Source: Candidatus Thiosymbion ectosymbiont of Catanema sp. Cochon2018 (GTDB lineage Bacteria; Pseudomonadota; Gammaproteobacteria; Chromatiales; Chromatiaceae). From it: DNA of 64,000 nt. A program made the position numbers and the translations under genes. Shown piece by piece: positions 42,735 through 51,839 of the stretch. The DNA lies in contig WYCW01000005.1 of NCBI GenBank assembly GCA_011392765.1, positions 186,001 to 250,000 of the forward strand. Reading direction: 5' to 3'. The notes beneath the pieces were generated by a model. That model searched no databases, was not told the origin of the DNA, and worked only from the letters and a program-made list of their open reading frames with translations. Numbering within the stretch: the stretch's first letter is position 1; every line of letters starts with the position of its first letter.

Positions 42735-42840
42735 CCAAATCGGGATCGAAATCGGGATCGGGATCGAAATCCCGATTTCGATTTCGACCTACCCAGGCTC
42801 TCCACCGGCTGGTTGGGCATAGGAGATGGAGCCTTACCGG
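42735..42840. repeat. Family C repeat with hexamer hairpin, copy 3
   Basis: AAATCGGGATC hexamers (42736-42789), both GGGATC and GAAATC, followed by CACCGGCTGGTTGGGC and AGGAGATGGAGCC, the reverse order of blocks relative to copies 1 and 2. The rest of the gap from 42578 to 43301 holds paired GTAGCGCAGGCGT inverted units (43034-43097) and the IS110 leader. Confidence 0.75.
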
Positions 42841-43033
42841 CAAAATCGGATGAAACGGGATCGTCGGGGCACGGCGTGCCGTGCCCCTTTTGCGACACCC
42901 TCCATGGAAATAGGGCAGGGCCACCGAATAATAATCCCTGCTGAGAGCAAGATCTTGGCATGGTGGAACGACTCCGACCGCTGGACACAAAACCGGAAAC
43001 AGCAACCCGTCGGCACAAAAGCCCTGCTCCCGC

Positions 43034-43097
43034 GTAGCGCAGGCGTTCCGCCTGCCATTTGTCGGTGTTCACCTGCAGGCGGGACGCCTGCGCTACC
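43034..43097. repeat. GTAGCGCAGGCG inverted pair
   Basis: CGTAGCGCAGGCGTTCCGCC and, facing it, GTAGCGCAGGCGTCCCGCCT. The same units occur inside the family E element at 54300-54393, so this is a mobile or recombining intergenic repeat. Confidence 0.6.
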
Positions 43098-43301
43098 CAG
43101 GGCAACCGAATGATAACTCGATAGAAAGCAAAGGGTTACATTGATGCATCAGGCATCCGAACGGGAACCTGAACGATCGGTAAGAGTTGTCTGCGTATGT
43201 TTCGGCGCGCGAAGCGCTCCGCCCACGGAAGTAGATCCTATGAAGGCCCGCAGCGGGTTAACCTTAGAGGGTAAACCAAACCTAAAGAGGAGAACCCAAA
43301 G

Positions 43302-44429
43302 ATGACTGCGGACCTTCAAGAGCAAGGGTACGTGAATGCAACGGTACTGTACATGGCGCTGGAACTGAGCAACACGAAGTGGCGGTTGGCGTTCGGTGAC
43401 GGCACGCGGCAACGGCAAGTGGTAATCGGGGCGGGCGATATAGCAGGCTTAAGGGAGCAGCTTGCCAAGGTCAAGGAGAAATGGGGGTTGCCCCCGGAGA
43501 CGGCGGTCGTGAGTTGCTACGAAGCCGGTCGGGACGGCTTCTGGCTGCACCGCCAACTGGCCGCATTGGGGATTGCGAACCGGGTGGTGGATGCGGCCAG
43601 CATCGAGGTGTCGCGGCGTGCGCGGCGAGCGAAGACCGATCGGCTGGATGCGCGGGCGCTGTTGGCGAAGCTGATCCGCTATGAGCGTGGCGAGCGTGGG
43701 GTGTGGCGTGTGGTGCGGGTGCCGGAGGTCGAGTGGGAAGACCTGCGGCAACTGCACCGGGAGCGCGAGGACTTGCTGAATGAACGCACGCGCCATCGCA
43801 ACCGGCTGAGCAGCAAGTTGGTGGCGCAAGGGATTCGGCTCCCGTTGCGAAAGGACTTTGTGGCCCGGCTGGAAGAGGTGAGGTTATTCGACGGGAGTGA
43901 GCTACCGGAACATCTGAAAGCCGGCTTGATCCGGGAGTGGGAGCGTCTGCAGGGGGTGCAAGCGCAACTACGGGCGGTGGAACAAGAGATCGGGGCGCTG
44001 ATCGAAACCGCCGACCGTACCCAAGCGGTGCGGGCGCTGATGGTGCTGACCGGCGTGGGTTGGGTTGGTGCCTGGGTGCTGGTGATGGAACTGTTCGGTT
44101 GGCGGGAGTTGACCAACCGTCGGCAGTTGGCGAGTCTGGCCGGGTTGGTTCCGGTGCCATACCACAGCGGTCACATGGAACGTGACCAGGGGATCAGCAA
44201 AGCGGGTAACCGGCGGGTGCGGGCGCTGATGATCCAGTTGGCCTGGTTGTGGCTACGCTATCAACCGGACAGCAAACACAGCCGGTGGTTTGAGGAACGC
44301 TTTGGCGGTGGCAGCAAACGCCAGCGGCGGATCGGGATCGTGGCCCTGGCGCGGCGCCTGCTGATCGACCTGTGGCGGTTTGTGGACGCCGGCGTGGTGC
44401 CGCAAGGGGCGCGCGTGAAGGTCGCCTGA
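43302..44429 (+). CDS. IS110-family transposase
   Basis: A 375-residue DEDD recombinase. N-terminal RuvC-like domain: YMALELSNTKWRLAF (first Asp position is Glu/Ser here), YEAGRDGFWL, and KTDRLDARALL; C-terminal Tnp_20 domain: MVLTGVGWVGAWVL and SLAGLVPVPYHSGHMERDQG, where the Ser is the presumed nucleophile. IS110 elements use an RNA-guided (bridge RNA) recombinase, and the noncoding ends carry the RNA. It separates rpoE from nadB, which are usually adjacent and divergent. A strong GAGGAG ribosome site precedes the ATG. The element ends are not delimited. Confidence 0.9.
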   Translation: MTADLQEQGYVNATVLYMALELSNTKWRLAFGDGTRQRQVVIGAGDIAGLREQLAKVKEKWGLPPETAVVSCYEAGRDGFWLHRQLAALGIANRVVDAASIEVSRRARRAKTDRLDARALLAKLIRYERGERGVWRVVRVPEVEWEDLRQLHREREDLLNERTRHRNRLSSKLVAQGIRLPLRKDFVARLEEVRLFDGSELPEHLKAGLIREWERLQGVQAQLRAVEQEIGALIETADRTQAVRALMVLTGVGWVGAWVLVMELFGWRELTNRRQLASLAGLVPVPYHSGHMERDQGISKAGNRRVRALMIQLAWLWLRYQPDSKHSRWFEERFGGGSKRQRRIGIVALARRLLIDLWRFVDAGVVPQGARVKVA

Positions 44430-45018
44430 GTGGTCTGCACGGCCTGCCGTCAGGCTAACGTTTCATCACCTTCTGAGCAACCAAGGGGGAGATAAAACGC
44501 CTCGAAAAGAGGCCCGATCACAAGGGATGGTACCGTTTTCTGCGGTTGAACACGCCCGTTGCCCAGCCGAGTCGAGAACCGGACTGATTTCGTAGATGGG
44601 GCGTGCTCACTGTGGGTGTCACCGGCGTCTTGAAGGCGCATGCACGATGAGGTGACCGGCTTTGAGCCGGCACGGATAGAAGGTGGTCGCGGTCCGGTCT
44701 GGACCCGCTTAACACGACACCCGACGCAGCACACGGTGCAACTGCAACCAGGTCGAACCGAACGCAGTGGGTATGAGCCACCCGTGGCCTACCGGCTCCC
44801 TAATCAGGAGGAACATGCGGCCCATGAACGATAACACCTGAAGCACACCGCGCGCCGGATTGAGACGGCGCCAAAACCAACGCCCTGGGGTTGACAAGCG
44901 GGGCCTCATAGAAGGTTGGGCAAAGCCCATAGGATGCGGTGAGCGTGTGTTGTCCTTTCCGGACTGCACCACCGCTAGGCGCGAACCGCATCTTTGGACA
45001 GTGGTGTGTCCGACATCT
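44430..45018. other. Noncoding region after IS110 transposase, possibly the element right end
   Basis: No believable gene. It contains GACCGGCTTTGAGCCGGC (a hairpin near 44658), GGTCCGGTCTGGACC and several GC-rich pairs, and it ends where the family B palindrome begins. A guide RNA of the IS110/IS1111 type could be encoded here or in the 150 bp upstream of the transposase; I cannot decide from sequence alone. Confidence 0.35.
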
Positions 45019-45097
45019 GTCCACTGAGTCCATGTTGTCCATAGTGGTTGCCTCGAAACTTGCGGTTACCACCATGGACTACATGGACTGAGTGGAC
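45019..45097. repeat. Long palindrome, family B (copy 1)
   Basis: A near-perfect inverted repeat centred on CCTCGAAACTTGCGG, with arms GTCCACTGAGTCCATG and CATGGACTGAGTGGAC. It lies just before nadB; copies are at 46883 and 56469. Confidence 0.85.
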
Positions 45098-45184
45098 GAC
45101 GTGGACAGGATAGAATGCGGTGAGGTCAGGGACCTGTCTGCCGCAGGCGACCGAACCGCGCCGATTTTAGTAACATCCTCCCCC

Positions 45185-46807
45185 ATGAGCAATATCCTTC
45201 GCTACGACGTCCTGATTCTCGGCAGCGGGGCGGCGGGCTTGAGTCTCGCCCTGAAGCTGTACGCGGACATCTCCATCGCGGTGGTCTCCAAGGGCGCGCT
45301 GCACGAGGGCAATACCTACTACGCCCAGGGCGGCATTTCCGCCGTGCTGGACCCCGACGATTCGGTGGACTCCCACATCCGGGACACCCTCCGGGTCGGT
45401 GGTGCCCTGTGCGATCCCGAGGTAGTGCGCCTGGTCGTGGAGCGCGGACCGCGGGAAATCCGCTGGCTGCTCCGACAGGGGGTGAGCTTCACCCGTGATA
45501 CCCAAGGAAAGAATCCGGACGGCTACCACCTCACCCGCGAGGGGGGACACAGCCACCGCCGCGTCATCCATACGGCGGACGCCACCGGCAAGGAAATCGC
45601 AGGCACGCTGGCCGACCGTATCCGCGAGCGCGACAACGTCCGTCTCTATGAAGACCACAACGCGGTGGACCTGATCACTACCCACAAGATGGGCCTTGAG
45701 GATAATCGCTGTATCGGTGCCTATGTACTGGACCGGCGTTCGGGACAGGTCGTTACCCTGGTCGCCCGCTGCGTAGTCCTGGCGACCGGCGGCGCCAGTA
45801 AGGTCTACCTCTACACCAGTAACCCCGACGTCGCCACCGGCGACGGCATCGCCATGGCCTGGCGCGCCGGCTGCCGGGTCGCCAACCTGGAATTCATACA
45901 ATTTCATCCCACCTGCCTGTACCACCCCGAGGCCAAATCCTTCCTCATCAGCGAGGCCCTGCGCGGCGAAGGGGCCCGTCTGCTGCTACCCGACGGCGAA
46001 CGCTTCATGCCGCGTTTCGATGAGCGGGCGGAGCTGGCCCCGCGGGACATCGTTGCCCGCGCCATCGACCATGAGATGAAGCGCCTCGGCAGCGAGTGCC
46101 TGTACCTGGATATCTCCCACCGGCCCGGCGCGTTCATCGAGCAGCACTTCCCCACAATCCGCAAACGCTGTCTGGAGCTCGGGGTGGATATTACCCGCGA
46201 GCCCATCCCCGTAGTGCCCGCCGCCCACTACACCTGCGGCGGCATCCTGGTGGACAGGCGGGCACACACCGACCTGCCCGGACTCTACGCCGTCGGCGAG
46301 GCCGCCTGTACCGGACTGCACGGGGCCAACCGCATGGCCAGCAACTCCCTGCTGGAGTGTCTGGTATACAGCGAGCTGGCAGCACGGGACATCGCAGGGT
46401 GCATGGCACGATCGGCACCCCACCCGGAAGTGTCCCCCTGGGACGAGAGTCGGGTCACGGAACCCGATGAAGAGATCGTGGTCGCCCACAACTGGGAGGA
46501 GCTGCGTCGCTTCATGTGGGATTACGTCGGCATCGTCCGCACCAACAAGCGCCTGCGCCGGGCCAAACGCCGGGTAGACCTGCTGCGCCAGGAGATCATC
46601 GAGTACTACAGTAACTTCCGTGTCGGCAACGACCTGCTGGAGCTGCGCAACCTGGTGGAAGTGGCGGACCTGATCATCCGCTCCGCGCAAAGCCGGTGCG
46701 AAAGCCGCGGCCTGCACTACAACCTCGACTTTCCCGACGAAGACGCATCCCAGTGCGTACCCACGATCCTGATCCCCGACGGCTACCGCCCGCGACGCGA
46801 GGACTAG
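45185..46807 (+). CDS. nadB: L-aspartate oxidase
   Basis: A 540-residue flavoenzyme of the succinate dehydrogenase/fumarate reductase family. [19 protein letters not shown] is the FAD-binding loop, [10 protein letters not shown] the flavin-contacting segment, and [17 protein letters not shown] and YTCGGILVD lie in the substrate site. NadB oxidises L-aspartate to iminoaspartate, the first step of NAD synthesis with NadA. I start at the ATG at 45185, just upstream of MSNILRYD; the longer frame would include the repeat. Position next to rpoE is the ancestral gammaproteobacterial order, disturbed by IS110. Confidence 0.95.
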   Translation: MSNILRYDVLILGSGAAGLSLALKLYADISIAVVSKGALHEGNTYYAQGGISAVLDPDDSVDSHIRDTLRVGGALCDPEVVRLVVERGPREIRWLLRQGVSFTRDTQGKNPDGYHLTREGGHSHRRVIHTADATGKEIAGTLADRIRERDNVRLYEDHNAVDLITTHKMGLEDNRCIGAYVLDRRSGQVVTLVARCVVLATGGASKVYLYTSNPDVATGDGIAMAWRAGCRVANLEFIQFHPTCLYHPEAKSFLISEALRGEGARLLLPDGERFMPRFDERAELAPRDIVARAIDHEMKRLGSECLYLDISHRPGAFIEQHFPTIRKRCLELGVDITREPIPVVPAAHYTCGGILVDRRAHTDLPGLYAVGEAACTGLHGANRMASNSLLECLVYSELAARDIAGCMARSAPHPEVSPWDESRVTEPDEEIVVAHNWEELRRFMWDYVGIVRTNKRLRRAKRRVDLLRQEIIEYYSNFRVGNDLLELRNLVEVADLIIRSAQSRCESRGLHYNLDFPDEDASQCVPTILIPDGYRPRRED

Positions 46808-46882
46808 CCCGTAAACGCTGGGTTTCGTTCCTCGACCCAGCCTACTCCCGACTCTGGCCTACGCCCCTTTTTTAGACAGCCT
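46808..46882. repeat. Fragment of family F (GCTGGGTTTCGTTCC) repeat
   Basis: ACGCTGGGTTTCGTTCCTCG and ACCCAGCCTACT, then TTTTTTAGACAGCC. The same parts make the complete element at 57942-58075; here the left terminus is missing. Confidence 0.6.
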
Positions 46883-46956
46883 CTGAGTCCATGTTGCCCA
46901 TCGTGGTTACCTCGAAGCTTGCGGTTACCACCATGGACTACATGGACTGAGTGGAC
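46883..46956. repeat. Long palindrome, family B (copy 2)
   Basis: CTGAGTCCATGTTGCCCATC with the mirrored CATGGACTACATGGACTGAG. It follows nadB, so nadB is flanked by directly oriented copies. The shared tail CGGTGAGGTCAGG and AACCGCATCTTTGGACGGCG continues to 47042. Confidence 0.85.
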
Positions 46957-47051
46957 GGTATGGACAGGGTAGGATGCGGTGAGGTCAGGCTTGTCCCGAC
47001 GCAGGAGGGAACTTGGCCGAACCGCATCTTTGGACGGCGGCGTACCCACAC

Positions 47052-47909
47052 CTAACTCGGGTACTGCTCCAGAATTCGGTCGTATCGGTCGAATCCGACG
47101 ATATTACGGATAGTGGCGAAGTCCACGCTCCGCCGGGGCAGGTCCCCCGCCGCGAGCCCATTCAAGGCCTCCTGCATGGCGTAGACCGCGCTGTTGAGCA
47201 GGGCCAGCGGGTAGGCAACGATTCGGTAGCCGATCTCCTGCAGGCGCTGCGGCGACAAGATCGGGGATACACCCCCCGGCAACATGTTGGCCATCTTGGG
47301 GCCCGGGACCTGGGCGCAGAAATCGACCATCTCGGCCTCATCCCGGAGTGCCTCCAGGAACAGGATGTCCGCGCCCAGATCGGCGAATGCCTGCATGCGC
47401 CACAGGGCCTCGGCAAGGCCCGCGGTGGCGCGGGCGTCCGTGCGGGCCATAATCAAGATATCCGCCCCCTGCTCTCTGGCATCCACCGCCGCTCGGATAC
47501 GGGACAGGGCCTCGGCGCGTGGAACGATCTCCCTGCCGGGGGTGTGGCCGCATCGCTTGGGTGCGAGCTGATCCTCGATCATGATGGCGGCGAATCCGGC
47601 GTCCGCATAACCTCGCACGGTGCGCCGGACATTGGCAGGGTTGCCGTAGCCGGTATCACCGTCACCGATGACGGGAAAGGAGACGGCATCCAGGATATTG
47701 CGACCCTGGTCGAGCATCTCGGCATAGGAGATGAGCCCGGTATCCGGCAGCGCCAACCGCGTCGCCGCTACGGCGAAGCCGCTCATGAAAGTCAGGGGGA
47801 AGCCGGCCTGCTCAATGAGCTGTGCCGAGAGGGCGTCGAAGCAGCAGGGCATGAGCAACAGATCGGATCCTGCGAGGAGTTGCCGCAACTTCTCGGTGGA
47901 GGTGCTCAT
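47052..47909 (-). CDS. Isocitrate lyase/PEP mutase family protein (oxaloacetate decarboxylase-like)
   Basis: A 285-residue TIM-barrel enzyme. FMSGFAVAATRLALPDTG, GDGDTGYGNPANVRRTV (metal-binding Asp residues) and IEDQLAPKRCGHTPG are the family's active site; the KRCGH loop is that of lyases, with Cys as acid, rather than PEP mutases. Candidates are 2-methylisocitrate lyase, oxaloacetate decarboxylase or a 2,3-dimethylmalate-lyase-like enzyme; the loop after KRCGH (TPGREIVP) is not the one of PrpB, so I do not assign a gene name. It is monocistronic between two repeats. Confidence 0.85.
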   Translation of the reverse strand: MSTSTEKLRQLLAGSDLLLMPCCFDALSAQLIEQAGFPLTFMSGFAVAATRLALPDTGLISYAEMLDQGRNILDAVSFPVIGDGDTGYGNPANVRRTVRGYADAGFAAIMIEDQLAPKRCGHTPGREIVPRAEALSRIRAAVDAREQGADILIMARTDARATAGLAEALWRMQAFADLGADILFLEALRDEAEMVDFCAQVPGPKMANMLPGGVSPILSPQRLQEIGYRIVAYPLALLNSAVYAMQEALNGLAAGDLPRRSVDFATIRNIVGFDRYDRILEQYPS

Positions 47910-47932
47910 ATTAACCCGAATATCTCACTGTT

Positions 47933-48088
47933 ATCCGCCGATTACGCAGATTTTCGCAGATTCTTATCTTTGTTCACTCGGTAAGCGGAATCCAACGCGG
48001 GTGGTTGCTCAACTTCGGTGCCAAGGGCCTCCGATCCGAGCGCAGGGTGTTCTTGAGAAATCTGCGCGAATCTGCGTAATCTGCGGAT
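47933..48088. repeat. Inverted-repeat element (GATTACGCAGATT ends)
   Basis: ATCCGCCGATTACGCAGATT at the left is mirrored by ATCCGCAGATTACGCAGATT from the right. A half copy, GATCCGCAGATTACGCAGAT, is at 53115. Confidence 0.75.
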
Positions 48089-48156
48089 CAAAAAGATTTT
48101 TTTAGGTTTAGAATCAACGGGTTGGGTTCGCTGGGAATCGGGAACTCACCCCACCC

Positions 48157-48184
48157 ATAAAAAAGGGCGGAAATAACCGCCCTT
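48157..48184 (-). terminator. Rho-independent terminator of the 65-residue gene
   Basis: On the minus strand AAGGGCGG, loop TTATTT, CCGCCCTT and a run of T: an 8-bp stem followed by T residues, about 20 bp after the stop of the gene at 48205-48402. Confidence 0.85.
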
Positions 48185-48204
48185 GTGCGTTCGATCGGCT
48201 GGAA

Positions 48205-48402
48205 TCAGCCCTTGCCCCAATCCCCGAAGTTATCTGTGCTCTTCTCTTCGCCGTCGGAGTAACCGGCCTCGTAGGCCTCGGTCAGCCGCTGCTCTTCCCG
48301 CTTGGGATTCTGCAGGAATCCACACTGCCAGCCTTGGATGTACTCGTCGTCGACCCCCATTTTCTCCATCTTGGTCACGGCGTCGTAGTAAAACTGATTC
48401 AT
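48205..48402 (-). CDS. Small conserved-looking cytoplasmic protein (65 aa)
   Basis: A 65-residue acidic protein with no membrane segment: KMEKMGVDDEYIQGWQCGFL, then NPKREEQRLTEAYEAGYSDG. The helix-turn pattern with a WQxGFxxNP box, and the alternating EAGY and GW motifs, recall short ribosome-modulation-like proteins, but I cannot assign it. A strong terminator directly downstream supports a real, separately transcribed gene. Upstream 500 bp (48403-48907) hold no other gene apart from a family D right end at 48764-48803. Confidence 0.65.
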   Translation of the reverse strand: MNQFYYDAVTKMEKMGVDDEYIQGWQCGFLQNPKREEQRLTEAYEAGYSDGEEKSTDNFGDWGKG

Positions 48403-48907
48403 ATCCGATCTCCGAGCATTGCCGATGTTCGGGCCTCAAGGCCCTTGATTTTACAGTCTTCGCACCGATGGGAACACGGCTGCCGACCCGACGGCGGGTG
48501 TGCCCTCATGTCTTTCACCGAAAGCGACCCTCCCGCCCACGCCGCAGTAGCCGCCAACCATGGGGCGATAAAAGTATAAGAATACTTCGTTTTTCTAATG
48601 CCTGCCAGTAGCGGTGCGTCAAGGTGGTGCATATGAATTTCTCATCGATCATCGGGAAAATCTTTGCGCCTTCGCGGCTTAGAAGAAATAATGGTCTTTT
48701 CGCTGCCGGAGAACCAGAAGCTGTTGACGTTTATTCGAGCGAGGGCAATCGCGAGGTATTTTTCGTACTGATAGGGAACAACAAAATTAGAACACTACCT
48801 TAAAATCTCGCGAAACAGGGCCGCGATCGGGTCTGCCCGAGCACGCCTGTCACGACCGGCCCATACCCGAATTCAAAACCTAAATCTATCGAGGAAGCCC
48901 GTTAAAC
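48403..48907. other. Intergenic region with a family D right end
   Basis: GGGAACAACAAAATTAGAAC at 48773 is the right terminus of the family D MITE; no matching left end is visible nearby. A CTTTGCGCC(T/C) unit lies near 48661. Otherwise I see nothing. Confidence 0.5.
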
Positions 48908-49948
48908 ATGCGTCCTGCCCAATTGCTCCGTATCCTGGACCAGGAGTTTCTCAGCACTTCCGAAGGCCACCACACCCCGGTCATGCTGTGGGGTCCGCCC
49001 GGCGTCGGCAAATCTCAGATAGTGGCCCAGGTCGCGGCCGCGCACCAGGCCCCGGTCATCGATATCCGGCTGTCGCAGATGGAGCCCAGCGATCTGCGGG
49101 GTATTCCCTTTCGGGTAGAGAATCGCGTCGAGTGGGCGGTCCCCGCCATCCTGCCGGACGCAAAACGCCACGGAACCTCAGGTATCCTGTTTCTGGACGA
49201 AATCACCTCGGCCCCGCCCGCGGTCTCGGCAGCGGCCTACCAACTGATCCTGGACCGCCGTCTGGGGGAATACCAGGTACCCGACCACTGGGCCATCTTC
49301 GCCGCCGGCAACCGCCAGGGAGACCGGGGCGTGACCTACACCATGCCGGCGCCCCTGGCCAACCGGTTCTCCCACTTCGAGGTCGATACCCACCTGGACG
49401 ATTGGGTGGCCTGGGCCTATGCCAACGAGATCGATGAGCGGATCATTGCCTTCCTGCGCTTCCGTCCCGAGCTTCTGTTCGACTTCGACCCGGCCTACAA
49501 CCCGGTGGCCTTTCCGTCCCCGCGCTCCTGGGAGTTCGCCCACCGTGGCCTGCGCAAGTTCGAGGACCAGCCGGGACTGCTGCGGGGCACCCTGCAGGCC
49601 TGTGTCGGACCGGCGGCGGGTATCGAGCTCCATGCCTTCATCGACAGCCTGGATCAGATGCCCGACCTGGATGCCATCCTGGCGGGCGATGAGGTCCCCG
49701 TCCCCACCGAGATCGACCTCCAGTACGCGGTAGCCGCCGCCCTGGTCGGCCGGGCCATCCGCGCCGACGGCGACTCCACCGCCCAAGTCCTCGGTAACAT
49801 CCTGGTCTACGCCGGGCGCTTTCCCCAGCGTGAGATGGGCGTCATGCTGGTCTCCGACCTGCACCGAGCCATCGGCAACGCCTTATTCGAGGTCCCCGCG
49901 TTTGCCACCTGGGCCCAGGCGGTCGCGGACATCATGATCGACCACTGA
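48908..49948 (+). CDS. MoxR-like AAA+ ATPase
   Basis: A 346-residue AAA+ protein of the AAA_5/MoxR group. Walker A is WGPPGVGKSQ (about residues 28-37), Walker B ILFLDEITSAPP, and sensor 1 FAAGNRQGD, with an RFSHFEV arginine region and a C-terminal lid. MoxR-type ATPases act as chaperones or disassembly factors together with a von Willebrand-type (VWA) partner, and the next gene, 17 bp away, encodes such a protein. The two are almost certainly a functional pair. A client cannot be read from the sequence. Confidence 0.88.
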   Translation: MRPAQLLRILDQEFLSTSEGHHTPVMLWGPPGVGKSQIVAQVAAAHQAPVIDIRLSQMEPSDLRGIPFRVENRVEWAVPAILPDAKRHGTSGILFLDEITSAPPAVSAAAYQLILDRRLGEYQVPDHWAIFAAGNRQGDRGVTYTMPAPLANRFSHFEVDTHLDDWVAWAYANEIDERIIAFLRFRPELLFDFDPAYNPVAFPSPRSWEFAHRGLRKFEDQPGLLRGTLQACVGPAAGIELHAFIDSLDQMPDLDAILAGDEVPVPTEIDLQYAVAAALVGRAIRADGDSTAQVLGNILVYAGRFPQREMGVMLVSDLHRAIGNALFEVPAFATWAQAVADIMIDH

Positions 49949-49965
49949 GCGAGACGCCGACACCC

Positions 49966-51219
49966 ATGGCCGTCGATACCCAGGCCCTCGAGACCAGACT
50001 CGCGGCGGCACGTACCCGCCTGATTCTGGACAAACCCTTTTTGGGCGCGCTGGCGTTGCGTCTACCCATGCACCCGGCCGATCCCGTCTGGTGTCCGACC
50101 ACGGCTACCGACGCCCGCGCCTTCTACTACAACCCCGCCTATATCGAGCAGCTGAGTATCGAACAGACCCAGTTCATGCTCGCCCACGAGGCCCTGCACT
50201 GCGCCCTTTCCCACTTCGCCCGCCGCCGGCACCGGGTGCGCCATAAATGGGACCTGGCCTGCGACTACGCCATCAATCCCCTGCTGATCGACGACGGCCT
50301 CGAGGCCCCGCCCAATGCCCTGCATATACCCATGTACAAGGGCATGATGGCCGAAGAGATCTACCCGCTGATCGAGGACAACGACGCATCCCGGACCTTG
50401 GATAAGCACGCCTACGACCATGACCACCAGGGCCGGGGCAGCGACGGCGGCTTGCGGGAGGACGATCTGGCAGACCGGCCGCCGACGGACAAACCTCGGG
50501 ACGGAGAGCGCGGAGGCGGCATCCAAGCACAGTCCGAGTCGGAATCCACCGGCGGTGGCGCCTCCCAGCCGGAACCCCTGACCCCGGACGAGCAGGAAAC
50601 CCTGAACGTCCAGTGGCAGCAACGTCTGGCCGGGGCGGCCCAACAGGCCATGCAGGCGGGCAAGCTCGGGGGCGAGCTGGCACGCATGATCGATCACCTC
50701 CTGCAACCCCAGCTGCCCTGGCGCGCGCTGCTGGCACGCTACATGGCGGCAAGGGCGCGGGACGACTACAGTTACCAGCGCCCATCCCGGCGAGAAGGAG
50801 ATTTCATCCTCCCCACCCTGCGTAGTCATCAACTCGAGCTGATCGTGGCGGTGGACACCTCCGGCTCCATCAAGGAACGGGAGCTGGCGGAATTCATCGC
50901 CGAGATCGACGCCCTCAAGGGCCAGGTGCGGGCCCGGGTCACCCTGCTTCCCTGCGATGCCGAGCTATGCGAAGGCGCGCCCTGGGTCTTCGAGCCCTGG
51001 GAGGAGCTCACGTCGCCCGACACGATCGGGGGCGGTGGCGGCACCAGCTTTCTGCCCGTGTTCGACTGGGTCGAGCGTACGGATATGCATCCCGACCTCA
51101 TGGTCTACTTCACCGACGCCCAAGGCGCCTTCCCGCCCGAAGCGCCCCGCTATCCCGTCATCTGGCTGGTCAAGGGCCGTTCGCAGGTACCCTGGGGACA
51201 GCGCATTCAGCTGAATTGA
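49966..51219 (+). CDS. DUF2201-type metallopeptidase/VWA-like protein, partner of MoxR ATPase
   Basis: A 417-residue protein. The N-terminal half has a zinc-protease-type site HEALHCALSH (HExxHxxxxH, about residues 74-83) and a WDLACDYAINPLL helix. An acidic, Gly/Ser/Glu-rich linker occupies residues 140-205. The C-terminal half is a VWA-like fold: ELIVAVDTSGSIKERE contains a MIDAS-type DxSGS, and GGGGGTSFLPVFDWV and DLMVYFTDAQGAFP follow. DUF2201 proteins are known neighbours of MoxR ATPases; the pair may remodel or mature a protein complex. Whether the HExxH site cleaves peptide bonds here is unknown. Confidence 0.85.
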   Translation: MAVDTQALETRLAAARTRLILDKPFLGALALRLPMHPADPVWCPTTATDARAFYYNPAYIEQLSIEQTQFMLAHEALHCALSHFARRRHRVRHKWDLACDYAINPLLIDDGLEAPPNALHIPMYKGMMAEEIYPLIEDNDASRTLDKHAYDHDHQGRGSDGGLREDDLADRPPTDKPRDGERGGGIQAQSESESTGGGASQPEPLTPDEQETLNVQWQQRLAGAAQQAMQAGKLGGELARMIDHLLQPQLPWRALLARYMAARARDDYSYQRPSRREGDFILPTLRSHQLELIVAVDTSGSIKERELAEFIAEIDALKGQVRARVTLLPCDAELCEGAPWVFEPWEELTSPDTIGGGGGTSFLPVFDWVERTDMHPDLMVYFTDAQGAFPPEAPRYPVIWLVKGRSQVPWGQRIQLN

Positions 51220-51285
51220 CCGGGGCGAGTGCGTGTAAATTCCGGTAGTGGTTAAGGTTTAAGTGGAAGCATCGCCGCTGGGATT

Positions 51286-51450
51286 CCTTGACGGACCCTC
51301 ATCGTTACAAATGAGTCAAGTTTGTGCACTGCACAAATCGGGATCGGGATCGGGATCGAGATTCCGAGTGCGATCCCGATCCCGATTTCGACCTACCCCG
51401 GCTCGCCAACGGCTGGTTGGGCGTAGGAGATGGGGCCTTACGGGAGAGGG
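51286..51450. repeat. Family C repeat with hexamer hairpin, copy 4
   Basis: AAATGAGTCAAGTTTGTGCA, then GGGATC hexamers (51339-51388) and GGCTGGTTGGGCGTAGGAGA. The order of blocks is the reverse complement of copies 1 and 2. It takes up most of the gap between the VWA-like gene and the next small gene. Confidence 0.8.
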
Positions 51451-51599
51451 GTTATTGACATTTATCTTGAGCGAGGACAATCATAAAAAGTTTTCTGTGC
51501 TGACATGATGCGGCGAGATAGCAGGGTCGGTGGTGGGCCCGGACCACCCTACGGGTCCGTTCTCCGGGCGAAGGTCGTAGTCGTCTTTCGGGAACAACA

Positions 51600-51839
51600 G
51601 TGCTTGTGGAGGACACCGAGATAGAGACAATAAATGCTCGGATCATGGGTTTGCGCTCGCTGCTCGTGATCTTCTTTGCTACGCCGGTGGCCGTTTTCTA
51701 CCGGGCCTTCCGGTGGCTGCGCCGCTCTTCTGTGGAGTCACTGTCCGGGGAGGGGGCGGACCGCGTCGAGTCCATCCGGCTAGGGTCGATTACCGCAAGG
51801 ATACTCGACCCGGTTGCAGGCTTCCGTGAGCCGGTCTGA
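51600..51839 (+). CDS. Small single-span membrane protein (79 aa), tentative
   Basis: A GTG-started frame of 79 codons with one hydrophobic segment (SLLVIFFATPVAVFYRAF, about residues 20-37) followed by basic RWLRRSS. The next gene begins inside its end. I do not know the family, and the frame could be a chance one; the coupled start of the following gene is the only support. A later ATG at 51645 is possible. Confidence 0.4.
   Translation: MLVEDTEIETINARIMGLRSLLVIFFATPVAVFYRAFRWLRRSSVESLSGEGADRVESIRLGSITARILDPVAGFREPV

Noticed and set aside
44450-44834. Short frames after the IS110 transposase
   Set aside because: They overlap one another on both strands, have no family features and lie in a likely noncoding element end.
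49178-50832. Long minus-strand frames opposite the MoxR and VWA-like genes
   Set aside because: They are antisense shadows of strongly supported genes in high-GC DNA.
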